Below, in pieces: positions 1-5,839 of a DNA stretch of 7,155 bases (its first letter is position 1; the number at the start of each line of letters is the position of its first letter). This stretch comes from Planctomycetota bacterium. Lineage in GTDB: Bacteria; Planctomycetota; Planctomycetia; Pirellulales; Pirellulaceae. The translations under genes and the position numbers were made by a program. Location: NCBI GenBank assembly GCA_024274855.1, contig JAJSAJ010000187.1:1-7155 (forward strand). The letters are read 5' to 3'. Under the pieces are notes generated by a model. It searched no databases and was not told where the DNA came from. It was given only the letters and a program-made list of their open reading frames with translations.

Positions 1-274
1 CCGACCAACGTGCCGGTGTTATACCACGCGAGTTCCCGCGAGCGAAGCACTCGGTATTCAGCTCCACGGGAGCAGAAAACAACCGAACTCAAGACTCGAA
101 ACCGCCTCCTCCCGCCCCCCGCGGGCTTGCCCGTGGGAGCGAAAGGCTCACCAGCTAGAACCCAGCGGGCACAGATCCACACGGACCGGCATTCGTCTGA
201 AGCGGGCGATTGAGCGTACAGAGTCTTTTGCATCTGTCATGCAACGTCACTCGGAAGAAGGCGAGACCGTCTAC
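1..274. other. Left-edge region with no assignable gene
   Basis: Apart from the hairpin repeat at 110-159, I see nothing assignable here. All three forward frames are open from the window edge: frame 1 to 213, frame 2 to about 303 and frame 3 to 158. The 3' end of an upstream plus-strand gene could lie here, but no frame gives a recognisable domain and all three run through the repeat. A small interrupted palindrome at 61-73 (GCTCC/GGAGC arms) resembles half of the repeat and may be a decayed fragment of it. Confidence 0.4.
110..159 (-). repeat. Dispersed hairpin repeat, copy A
   Basis: Read on the minus strand, these 50 bases align with 3616-3666 on the plus strand at 45 of 51 columns (five mismatches and one single-base gap). 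The core is a stem of CCCACGGG against CCCGCGGG (one G-T wobble) around a 4-base CAAG loop, followed by a G-rich GGGGGGCGGGA tail. The other end is TCTAGCTG. In this copy the TCTAGCTG end faces the 3' side of the minus-strand tRNA-Phe, so the element lies downstream of a transcript, as copy B does. It looks like a REP-type or small MITE-like intergenic element; no coding content is apparent. The family name is unknown to me. Confidence 0.75.
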
Positions 275-276
275 AC

Positions 277-318
277 AAAAAAAGCCGCAAACCCTTGTTA
301 TTAAGTGGTTTGCGGCTT
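277..318 (-). terminator. Intrinsic terminator of tRNA-Phe
   Basis: A perfect 12-bp inverted repeat (AAGCCGCAAACC at 282-293 and GGTTTGCGGCTT at 307-318) encloses a 13-base loop. On the minus strand the stem is followed directly by a run of seven T (A277-A283 on the plus strand), the classic Rho-independent layout. It starts 11 bases past the tRNA 3' end, so it most simply ends the tRNA-Phe transcript. On the plus strand the hairpin is followed only by GTTTTCG, so termination in that direction would be weaker. Confidence 0.9.
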
Positions 319-328
319 GTTTTCGCAG

Positions 329-401
329 TGGTCAGGGGCGGGCTTGAACCGCCGACACCTGGATTTTCAGTCCAGTGCTCTACCAACTGAGCTACCTGAC
401 C
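329..401 (-). tRNA. tRNA-Phe (anticodon GAA)
   Basis: The reverse complement folds into a full 73-base cloverleaf. The acceptor stem is GGTCAGG with CCTGACC. The D arm has GCTC/GAGC around AGTTGGTA. The anticodon stem CTGGA/TCCAG holds the loop CTGAAAA with anticodon GAA. The variable loop is GTGTC, and the T arm is GGCGG-TTCAAGC-CCGCC. The discriminator base is A. The next bases are CTG, so the 3' CCA is not encoded and must be added by tRNA nucleotidyltransferase. It is transcribed alone, away from the protein genes. A possible minus-strand -10 box (TATGCT, complement of 417-422) lies 16 bases upstream, but I see no good -35 box. The role is phenylalanine insertion at UUC and UUU codons. 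Confidence 0.97.
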
Positions 402-694
402 CGGATCTCGTTATTGAGCATACACGTCTTGCTCATCGGCTGTTGCTACCCGCCCACCGGCGCGGAAGCAACACCGTTGGCTAACGATACCAAAAATAAA
501 TCGACCGGCAAGCCCACAGTGTCTCAGTAGGTAATGTGGCGACCCGTCAGTCGCAATCAGTTGATCGAACGTGCCGGCGTGGCAAGCCGGCAAGCCTCAC
601 TCGGTTGCCCCATCGTCAGCCGCAGCCCCGGTAATACGGGCACGAAGGGCGTCCAATGGCGATGCCAATCACCTGTTGGACCGTTGTCGTTTGC

Positions 695-723
695 TTGACA
701 ACGACTTACGTCGACATTAGTAT
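695..723 (+). promoter_or_regulatory. Candidate sigma70-type promoter for the gene cluster
   Basis: A perfect TTGACA at 695-700 is followed after exactly 17 bases by TAGTAT at 718-723 (four of six matches to TATAAT, including the first two and the last two bases). Transcription would begin near 730, giving a leader of about 225 bases before the ATG at 957. The -35 box is overlapped by an inverted repeat (GTTGTC 683-688, GACAAC 697-702), a possible operator. The pattern is visible in the sequence; that it drives this cluster is inference from position and direction. Confidence 0.5.
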
Positions 724-806
724 CAAAATCTTCGCAGACAGTGCCGAAAACCGGGGCTTTGTTGAGACGCGTGTTTCGGCCGGCGCAGGAGTGTGCGCCC
801 TTTGCG

Positions 807-840
807 GCAAGCGGTCGCTGCCAGTGGCCAATCCGCTTGC
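807..840 (+). promoter_or_regulatory. Hairpin in the 5' leader
   Basis: A perfect 8-bp stem (GCAAGCGG 807-814, CCGCTTGC 833-840) encloses 18 bases, within which GCC/GGC around AGT could extend the fold. It lies between the candidate promoter and the first gene. A run of seven T occurs only at 870-876, about 30 bases after the stem, so this is not a standard terminator. It could stabilise or regulate the leader. It matches no riboswitch or leader class that I recognise. Confidence 0.35.
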
Positions 841-956
841 GGAATCTCGTCCGTCGTTTCTTTGGCGTCTTTTTTTGCAGTATTGGCGAATCGGTTTCGT
901 GCACACACGTACGGGAGCCAGACGTTGGGTGGCCCCCCTATTCTGCGGGAGTAACT

Positions 957-2630
957 ATGATGAACGGTCTCGTCAACCGCCTCCGCACTCCATTTGTTCG
1001 CTCTGTTTGCCTCGCCTTGGTCAGCATGGTTCTTATGTTTCAAGGCATGCCGGCGTGGTCCTACACGCCGGATAGTCCGAAGGTCCGCACGCTGCTGAAA
1101 GGGGCAATTAGTTATCTGGAGGCGGGTGGCATGTCAGCCGGACAGGCCAACATGTTGGGTGGCCGCGCGTTGGTCGGGCTGGCTTTATACAAGTACTACC
1201 ACCGATTTGGTGATGTCAGCCAACAGTTGCCGGCTCTCACTGCCGCGGCATTGGATCACGTCACCGACATGGCACACAAGCCGGCCTTGTTGTCAAAGGA
1301 GAACATTTACAGCCTCGGAATCGCCGTGATCTTCCTTACCGAGGTCAAGGCGTCGCGGCACACGGCCGAGATTTCGGTCTACGTTAATGAACTGCAACGG
1401 GTCCAGAAGCCGCATGGCGGCTGGGGCTATACCAGCATGGTGGAAGGAGATACCTCCCAGACTCAGTATCCCGTCCTGGCGATGTGGGCCGCCAAACAAT
1501 CGGGGCTCAAAATCCCAACGGCGATTATGGAACGTGCCGGTGGATGGGTGATGCGAACGCAAGACCCAAGCGGCGGATGGGGCTACCAGGGCAGAGACCC
1601 GGGCGGGCCCACTCGAATCCCCCAGACTGAAATCCGCCCATCGCTTGTCGCCGCCGGACTCGGCTCCGCCTACGTCATCGCACATTTCCTTGGGATCACC
1701 GCCAAGGGGAAACGGCCGAGTGCTTCCAAGCTGCCGCCCGCTCTGATCAAAGTGGTCGAAGACCAGAAGAAGGGCCGCACACGAACGTCAATCGATGTCG
1801 GCCGACTGAAAAAGACAATGGAAGACGGCAACACATGGTTTCGGCGGACTGGTTGGAATCTGCCATCCGAGTACCCGTTTTATTACCTGTACGGCCTCGA
1901 GCGTTGCCAGAGTTTTCGCGAGTTGGTCGAGAAGTCCTCGGAAGAAGAACCCGAATGGTATGATTCCGGAATCGACTCCCTTGCAAAAGTCCAACTGAGG
2001 ACCGGAGCGTTCGGGCAGTCGGAAGAATTCTCGGTGATGGCCTGCAACAAACCGATCGCCACGGCCTTCGCCGTCCTGTTCATGCTGCGAAGCACTCGTG
2101 AAACGATCGAGAAAGTGGCCCATCGTGATGGAATCTTGCGAGGTGGATACGGGCTGCCAAACGACGCTTCGGAAGTACGCCTGAAGGGCAACAAGATCGT
2201 CGCGCCGGCCATCACCGGTACCGTCGAAGATATGATCTCCATGCTCGAAGATGACGAGGCTGACAAGATCGAGAATATGCTCGATAACCCGGACGCGCTG
2301 TCGCTGACCAACCTGTCGGGATCGGGCACCGAGTTCACTGCACGTCTGCGGCGCATCGTTCAAACCGGCTCGTACAAGGCCCGCATCGTCGCCGCCACAA
2401 CGCTCGGAAAACAAGGCGATCTCGACAATGCACCGATTCTCATTTTTGCGTTAACCGATGGGGATCCGCGGGTTGTGCGCGTTGCCCGTGACGGCCTGCG
2501 CCGGATCAGCCGCCGCTTTGACGGCGTCGGTTTGCCGGACAATCCGAACAAGAAGCAGGTCGAGTTGGCTGTCAAACAATGGAAGGACTGGTATCGGTCG
2601 GTACGTCCTGAAGCTGTTTTTATCGAGTGA
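957..2630 (+). CDS. Exported squalene-cyclase-like toroid protein with HEAT-like C-terminus
   Basis: The predicted product has 557 residues. Residues 1-35 look like a Sec signal peptide: basic start, hydrophobic VCLALVSMVLMF, then PAWS with likely cleavage before Tyr36. Residues about 40-380 resemble the alpha-alpha toroid of prenyltransferase/squalene-oxidase repeats. QW-like motifs occur as QKPHGGWGY (150-158) and QDPSGGWGY (202-210), with a degenerate copy QLRTGAF (346-352). The DxDD catalytic motif of squalene-hopene cyclase is not visible, and export argues against a cytoplasmic terpene cyclase, so a binding or scaffold role is more likely. Residues about 455-520 look like one or two HEAT repeats (AATTLGKQGDLDNAPILIFAL, then DPRVVRVARDGLRRI). 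The start is ATG 957 or the adjacent ATG 960, with GGGAG at 947-951; the frame is open upstream to 741 but lacks protein character. Its position beside ExbB/ExbD genes suggests a periplasmic partner. The exact function is unknown. Confidence 0.85.
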   Translation: MMNGLVNRLRTPFVRSVCLALVSMVLMFQGMPAWSYTPDSPKVRTLLKGAISYLEAGGMSAGQANMLGGRALVGLALYKYYHRFGDVSQQLPALTAAALDHVTDMAHKPALLSKENIYSLGIAVIFLTEVKASRHTAEISVYVNELQRVQKPHGGWGYTSMVEGDTSQTQYPVLAMWAAKQSGLKIPTAIMERAGGWVMRTQDPSGGWGYQGRDPGGPTRIPQTEIRPSLVAAGLGSAYVIAHFLGITAKGKRPSASKLPPALIKVVEDQKKGRTRTSIDVGRLKKTMEDGNTWFRRTGWNLPSEYPFYYLYGLERCQSFRELVEKSSEEEPEWYDSGIDSLAKVQLRTGAFGQSEEFSVMACNKPIATAFAVLFMLRSTRETIEKVAHRDGILRGGYGLPNDASEVRLKGNKIVAPAITGTVEDMISMLEDDEADKIENMLDNPDALSLTNLSGSGTEFTARLRRIVQTGSYKARIVAATTLGKQGDLDNAPILIFALTDGDPRVVRVARDGLRRISRRFDGVGLPDNPNKKQVELAVKQWKDWYRSVRPEAVFIE

Positions 2631-2693
2631 TTTTCAGCTCGTTTTTGAACGATCAAGACCACTCGCGACACACACGGATCGTGACACGAACTT

Positions 2694-2697
2694 GAGG
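2694..2697 (+). promoter_or_regulatory. Ribosome binding site fixing a GTG start
   Basis: GAGG lies 9 bases before GTG 2707. The frame is open upstream into the preceding gene (to 2458), but those upstream codons overlap the toroid gene in another frame. This site, and the absence of an in-frame ATG for more than 100 codons afterwards, decide the GTG start. Confidence 0.6.
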
Positions 2698-2706
2698 CGG
2701 TGCATT

Positions 2707-3606
2707 GTGAATCAGCGCAAACAACCAGAAATCGTCAACATTCCGCAAGAATTACAGCTTTCGGTCTCGGCGTACGACCGAGCGGCAAGCTGGATCATTT
2801 CGCTGAACCTGTTGGTCGGATTCGCCGTTGCGCTCGCTTTCCTGTTGTGGCTCAGCCAAGTTCTGGAATTCACGCCCGACCAATCAACCGTGGTCCTGGT
2901 GGAAAACATTGCCGGGCGAGGTGATCACGCCGCCGGATTTGAACGCGATGTTGAAGCGCCTGGGGTTGAAGAACTGGAAGAGGAGACGGAACCGGCCGTC
3001 GAACAGTTGCTGGAAGCCGTCACCGACGTCGTCTCGACGCAAGCCGCCTCGCTCGATGCGATGCAGACCACCATGTTCAGCAGCAACTCCGGAAAAGGCC
3101 TGGGAGACAGCCGCCCGCCAGGCCCGCTTGGCGAAGGGGACGACATCATTCCCCGGTGGGAACGCTGGGAGATTCGCTACAACTCGAATAGCCTTGAAGC
3201 CTACACCGAACAACTCGACTTCTTCGGCATCGAATTGGGCGCCGTCGGCGGTGGTGAAAAGAATGTCGACTATGCGCGAAACCTGCGAAAGTCACGACCC
3301 GATCGGCGACAAGGACCTGGCGACCTGGAAAAACGACTCTATTTGACATGGACCGGCGGCGCATTGAAACGGTTCGACGTCCGACTACTCCAGTCCGCCG
3401 GGGTCAAGACCACTCGACGCATTGTTGTCCAATTCCTTCCGAAAAAAATTGAAAATCATCTAGCTGTTATCGAATTAGATTTTGCCAAGAGTAAAGGAAA
3501 AAAGAGCGTCAAACAGATCCAACGGACCGTCTTTGGCGTGCGGCCGAAAGGGAACCGGTTCGAGTTTTACGTGATCAGCCAGCGTTACCGTGCAGTCGCC
3601 GTCTAG
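2707..3606 (+). CDS. Single-pass membrane protein with acidic stalk and unrecognised C-terminal domain
   Basis: The predicted product has 299 residues and starts at GTG 2707. One hydrophobic helix (about 29-52, SWIISLNLLVGFAVALAFLL region) follows a short charged N-terminus, giving an N-in, C-out topology like TonB or TolA. Residues 79-104 are strongly acidic (EELEEETEP). A Gly/Pro-rich stretch (127-144) follows, and then a Trp/Tyr-rich block with IPRWERWEIRY (148-158) and LDFFGIEL (170-177). The C-terminal 90 residues are basic with beta-like alternation (RRIVVQFLP, RFEFYVISQRYRAVAV). I do not recognise the family and it lacks the TonB YP motif. It begins 76 bases after the toroid gene with no terminator between, so the two are probably co-transcribed. 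A force-transmitting partner of the downstream ExbB/ExbD proteins is inference. The stop codon lies inside a 14-base tandem repeat, and bases 3441-3510 are locally AT-rich. Confidence 0.8.
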   Translation: MNQRKQPEIVNIPQELQLSVSAYDRAASWIISLNLLVGFAVALAFLLWLSQVLEFTPDQSTVVLVENIAGRGDHAAGFERDVEAPGVEELEEETEPAVEQLLEAVTDVVSTQAASLDAMQTTMFSSNSGKGLGDSRPPGPLGEGDDIIPRWERWEIRYNSNSLEAYTEQLDFFGIELGAVGGGEKNVDYARNLRKSRPDRRQGPGDLEKRLYLTWTGGALKRFDVRLLQSAGVKTTRRIVVQFLPKKIENHLAVIELDFAKSKGKKSVKQIQRTVFGVRPKGNRFEFYVISQRYRAVAV

Positions 3607-3629
3607 CTGATGAGATCTAGCTGACGAGA
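3602..3629 (+). repeat. 14-bp tandem duplication at a gene end
   Basis: TCTAGCTGATGAGA (3602-3615) is followed directly by TCTAGCTGACGAGA (3616-3629), with one mismatch. The first unit supplies the TAG stop codon (3604-3606) of the preceding gene, and the second is the left end of hairpin repeat copy B. It looks like a duplication made at the edge of the element. Confidence 0.75.
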
Positions 3630-3666
3630 CTTACGCTCCCACGGGACAAGCCCGTGGGGGGCGGGA
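3616..3666 (+). repeat. Dispersed hairpin repeat, copy B
   Basis: This plus-strand copy matches the minus-strand copy at 110-159 at 45 of 51 columns. It holds a perfect 8-bp hairpin, CCCACGGG (3638-3645) against CCCGTGGG (3651-3658), around the loop ACAAG, followed by a G-rich tail ending in GCGGGA. Relative to copy A, the only stem change converts a G-T wobble into a Watson-Crick pair, so pairing is kept. It sits directly after the membrane-protein gene, with the TCTAGCTG end facing that gene's 3' end. Confidence 0.75.
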
Positions 3667-3688
3667 ACGATGGCGGGCGGGATGTGGA

Positions 3689-3711
3689 GGACAAGCCCGT
3701 GGGGGGCGGGA
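3689..3711 (+). repeat. Partial second copy of the hairpin-repeat tail
   Basis: These 23 bases are identical to 3644-3666, 45 bases upstream. They cover the GGACAAG loop side, the right stem arm and the G-rich tail. The left stem arm is missing (TGTGGAGG precedes instead of CTCCCACGGG), so this copy cannot form the hairpin alone, although its right arm could compete for the left arm of copy B. Confidence 0.8.
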
Positions 3712-3920
3712 GCGGATGAGGGAAAGTCGCTGAGGCAACTTCAACAACGACCAGTAAAGTACGGCACGAATCAACAACCGGGAACAGTATTTCAAATATA
3801 AGCCGTGACAAACCGACCGGTGCTTCGGTCGGCCACGCATGGATCATCTGACGTCGGTCCATCGCCGGCCCTCGAGCTTGGAAATGGCCCGTTCACACTA
3901 ACCATCGAGTGGAAAAGAGC

Positions 3921-4580
3921 ATGATGTTTGCTGAAATGAATGTCTTTGCCGTCCTTGGCAATCTGATGTACGTGACACTCGCCCTGATCGCACTCTGGGG
4001 TGCTTTCTGTGTCGTCATGGTTTGGACACGCGTCCGAGAGAAGAGGTTTCGCAACGAGGAAGAACAGTCGGTGTTCCTGGACGAGCTGGACGGCCCGATC
4101 CGGCAAGGCGATTTTGACACGGCCGAGGCGGTTCTGGACGGCGATAAGCGCGCCATGTCCCAACTGGCTTTACTGGCTGTCGTCAACCGGCGCATTGGGT
4201 ATTCCAAAGTCCGCCAACTGCTGGTCGACCGCTTCCAACGGGACGTTCTGGCCGATCTGGAATACCGACTCAGCTGGGTCAATACGGTCATCAAAAGTGC
4301 ACCGATGATCGGACTGTTGGGAACGGTCATGGGCATGATGGGCGCGTTCCGTACATTGGCCACTCAGGAAAACGTCAAACCGGACCAGTTGGCGGGTGAC
4401 ATCAGTTTCGCGTTGGTCACGACCGCCTGCGGCCTGGCGATCGCCATCCCGTTACTGTTGGCAACGGCCAGTGTCACGGTCCGAATTCGAAAGATGGAAG
4501 ACCTGGTCGCCGCGGGCTTGACCCGATTTCTCGAGACATTTCGTGCCGGCGTAAGTGCCGAGAACGAGCGGAGCAAATAA
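3921..4580 (+). CDS. MotA/TolQ/ExbB family proton channel protein
   Basis: The product has 219 residues in the three-helix ExbB/TolQ arrangement. Helix 1 is at about 10-35 (MYVTLALIALWGAFCVVMVW). A cytoplasmic domain spans about 37-118. Helix 2 (about 120-143) carries the family signature SAPMIGLLGTVMGMMGAF (126-143). Helix 3 (about 161-187) has ISFALVTTACGLAIAIPLLL, with the conserved Thr pair and the Gly-Leu-Ala-Ile-Pro run. The family forms a pentameric inner-membrane channel around an ExbD/TolR dimer and turns the proton gradient into movement. The sequence does not decide between ExbB, TolQ and AglR-like roles. The start is ATG 3921 or the adjacent ATG 3924, preceded by GGAAAAGAG (3911-3919); an in-frame GTG at 3909 would add four residues but has no good ribosome site. 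The next gene begins 4 bases after its stop, which implies translational coupling. Confidence 0.93.
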   Translation: MMFAEMNVFAVLGNLMYVTLALIALWGAFCVVMVWTRVREKRFRNEEEQSVFLDELDGPIRQGDFDTAEAVLDGDKRAMSQLALLAVVNRRIGYSKVRQLLVDRFQRDVLADLEYRLSWVNTVIKSAPMIGLLGTVMGMMGAFRTLATQENVKPDQLAGDISFALVTTACGLAIAIPLLLATASVTVRIRKMEDLVAAGLTRFLETFRAGVSAENERSK

Positions 4581-4584
4581 GGTC

Positions 4585-5088
4585 ATGGCAATCGCTCCAG
4601 AACTTCCGCCGAATGCCCCGCCGGTCGATGACAGCCCACTGTCACTGAAATCAAAACGGCGACTCGACGATACCGAGATGGACATTACGCCCATGATCGA
4701 CATCGTCTTTCTGCTACTGATCTTCTTCCTCGTCGCATCGAAAATGGACGAATCCGCCTCGGTTCGCCTGCCCCCGGCCCGCTATGGCAAGGCAGTCGCC
4801 GAAGACAACTCGATCGTCGTCCTTATCCGCAAAGGCTCGGCGGGGACCGTGATTGTCTCGCGGCGCGACGGCCGGGCATTCGCGTCCGATATCAAGCAAC
4901 AGGAAGAAGAGATCGGCGAGTATATCGACGCGGGCATGACCGGCTCGCCTCCATTCGATCGCCCTTTACAAGAGGTTATTGTGAAGGCCGAGCGGGATGT
5001 GAAGGAGGGCGAAGTCAATCGAGTGGCCGAGGCGATCGGAAAGGTGGCCGAAACGCCTATCTTGAACTACGCCGTGTTGGAAAACTGA
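4585..5088 (+). CDS. ExbD/TolR family protein, first copy
   Basis: The product has 167 residues, near the usual ExbD length. A short cytoplasmic tail (1-31) leads to EMDITPMIDIVF (31-42), the ExbD/TolR signature. Asp39 sits at the start of the membrane helix (about 39-55, IVFLLLIFFLVASKM) and matches the proton-responsive Asp25 of E. coli ExbD. The remaining roughly 110 residues form a periplasmic domain with the family's beta-strand pattern (NSIVVLIRKG) and a C-terminal helix region. The ATG at 4585 is chosen because it directly follows the ExbB stop; the frame is open to a GTG at 4555, but that lies inside the ExbB gene. GGAG (4570-4573) or AAGG (4579-4582) could serve as the ribosome site. 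It should pair with the ExbB protein, perhaps as a heterodimer with the next gene's product. Confidence 0.93.
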   Translation: MAIAPELPPNAPPVDDSPLSLKSKRRLDDTEMDITPMIDIVFLLLIFFLVASKMDESASVRLPPARYGKAVAEDNSIVVLIRKGSAGTVIVSRRDGRAFASDIKQQEEEIGEYIDAGMTGSPPFDRPLQEVIVKAERDVKEGEVNRVAEAIGKVAETPILNYAVLEN

Positions 5089-5125
5089 AGACTGACCTGC
5101 TGCGCGACGCAATCGTCTAGGAATT

Positions 5126-5129
5126 GAGG
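5126..5129 (+). promoter_or_regulatory. Ribosome binding site of the second ExbD gene
   Basis: GAGG lies 9 bases before ATG 5139. It favours this start over the in-frame TTG at 5124, which overlaps the site itself. Confidence 0.6.
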
Positions 5130-5138
5130 ATCGATCCC

Positions 5139-5798
5139 ATGGCCGACCATCATCAGCCCCACGGAGGTGACCCGAAAAAGCCGACGCGGAAAAGTGGATC
5201 CTTTCGCTTTAAGACGGACCACGATACACCGAAAAAAAAGAGGCCGACGCACCCAACGGACGAATCCATTCTGATTGACGCTGGTGAACTCGATTCCGCC
5301 TATCAACATGTCGATCGACTTGGCGAAGGGACCGATCTGGTCACGTTCGGCGACGCAAAACGGCTTGAAGAAACAGAAATGGACATGACGCCGATGGTCG
5401 ACGTTACGTTCCTGTTGCTGATCTTCTTCATGGTCACCGCCGCGTTCAGCCTCCAGAAATCGATCGAAGTACCGACGCCCCATCCGGACCAACCGAGCCA
5501 GAACGTGCAACAACAGGACCCCCAGGAAGATCCCGATACCGTAACCGTCCATGTTGATCGCTTTAATACCTTCCGCGTCGTGACAACCGACTGGGATTCC
5601 GAAGCACCAAGCCAGCCGGAAATGTTGATCAAGCTGCGCGAAGCCTGTCAGGGAAATAGCCAAGGACGGAAACCGACCAAATTGCTCGTGATGGCCAGCC
5701 CGGAAGCACTGCACGAGAAAGTGGTCGCCGCACTCGATGCGGGTACCGAAGTTAACATGAATGAAATCAAGCTGATGATCGCCGAAGACGAAGAGTGA
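5139..5798 (+). CDS. ExbD/TolR family protein, second copy, with long cytoplasmic N-terminus
   Basis: The product has 219 residues, longer than a typical ExbD (about 140). The extra length is an N-terminal cytoplasmic region of about 80 residues, rich in His, Lys and Pro at first (ADHHQPHGGDPKKPTRK), then acidic. EMDMTPMVDVTF (80-91) is the family signature, with Asp88 at the proton-responsive position. The membrane helix spans about 88-105 (FLLLIFFMVTAAFSLQ). A Gln/Pro/Asp-rich linker (about 112-133) and a periplasmic domain with TVTVHVDRFNTFRVV and LLVMASPEAL follow; the latter resembles the ExbD/TolR periplasmic fold. It lies 50 bases after the first ExbD gene with no terminator. The ExbB-ExbD-ExbD order matches Xanthomonas exbB-exbD1-exbD2 and Myxococcus aglR-aglQ-aglS in composition. 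The N-terminal extension suggests an added cytoplasmic contact. Confidence 0.92.
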   Translation: MADHHQPHGGDPKKPTRKSGSFRFKTDHDTPKKKRPTHPTDESILIDAGELDSAYQHVDRLGEGTDLVTFGDAKRLEETEMDMTPMVDVTFLLLIFFMVTAAFSLQKSIEVPTPHPDQPSQNVQQQDPQEDPDTVTVHVDRFNTFRVVTTDWDSEAPSQPEMLIKLREACQGNSQGRKPTKLLVMASPEALHEKVVAALDAGTEVNMNEIKLMIAEDEE

Positions 5799-5839
5799 AC
5801 CAACGATCCGACTGATCGCTACTTTCGAAGGAACCGGGC

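Larger units (their letters stand above)
402..956. other. 555-base intergenic region with promoter and leader
   Basis: This stretch separates the minus-strand tRNA from the plus-strand gene cluster. Near the tRNA there is a 6-bp inverted repeat (TGAGCA 415-420, TGCTCA 430-435) overlapping the possible tRNA -10 box. From 436 to about 680 I see nothing I can name; open frames on both strands show no domain and no convincing ribosome site. The right half holds the promoter at 695-723 and the structured leader described separately. The frame of the next gene stays open upstream to 741, but that extension looks like untranslated leader. Confidence 0.6.
3607..3920. other. 314-base gap inside the gene cluster
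   Basis: The left half is occupied by the repeat complex (3602-3711). The right half (3712-3920) has no gene. It contains an 11-base palindrome TATTTCAAATA (3788-3798) overlapping a -10-like TATAAG (3797-3802) with no clear -35 box. It also contains a 7-bp hairpin (CCGACCG 3813-3819, CGGTCGG 3826-3832) with a 6-base loop and no T-run. A second promoter for the ExbB-ExbD genes could lie here, but the evidence is weak. Confidence 0.45.

Noticed and set aside
10..213. 67-codon open frame at the left edge
   Set aside because: It runs through the hairpin repeat, all other forward frames are open too, and the product has no recognisable feature.
329..401. tRNA as an attachment site for an integrated element
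   Set aside because: No integrase gene and no duplicated tRNA 3' end were seen in the window.
807..876. Intrinsic terminator or attenuator in the leader
   Set aside because: The T-run starts about 30 bases after the stem, too far for Rho-independent termination, and no alternative anti-terminator pairing is evident.
741..956. Upstream in-frame extension of the toroid gene (72 codons from GTG 741)
   Set aside because: It would bury the signal peptide, lacks protein-like composition, lies in the leader after the candidate promoter, and a ribosome site (GGGAG 947-951) supports ATG 957/960.
557..1043. Several overlapping open frames on both strands upstream of the first gene
   Set aside because: They overlap one another and the promoter/leader, have no clear ribosome site, and show no domain.
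1788..2414. 208-codon minus-strand open frame inside the toroid gene
   Set aside because: It is antisense to a gene with clear signal peptide and repeat motifs, and is explained by GC-rich codon bias.
3602..3711. CRISPR array
   Set aside because: Only two 23-base repeat units plus a 14-base tandem, no regular spacers and no cas genes; the same sequence occurs as a single inverted copy at 110-159.
5067..5714. 215-codon minus-strand open frame across the second ExbD gene
   Set aside because: It is antisense to an unmistakable ExbD/TolR signature.
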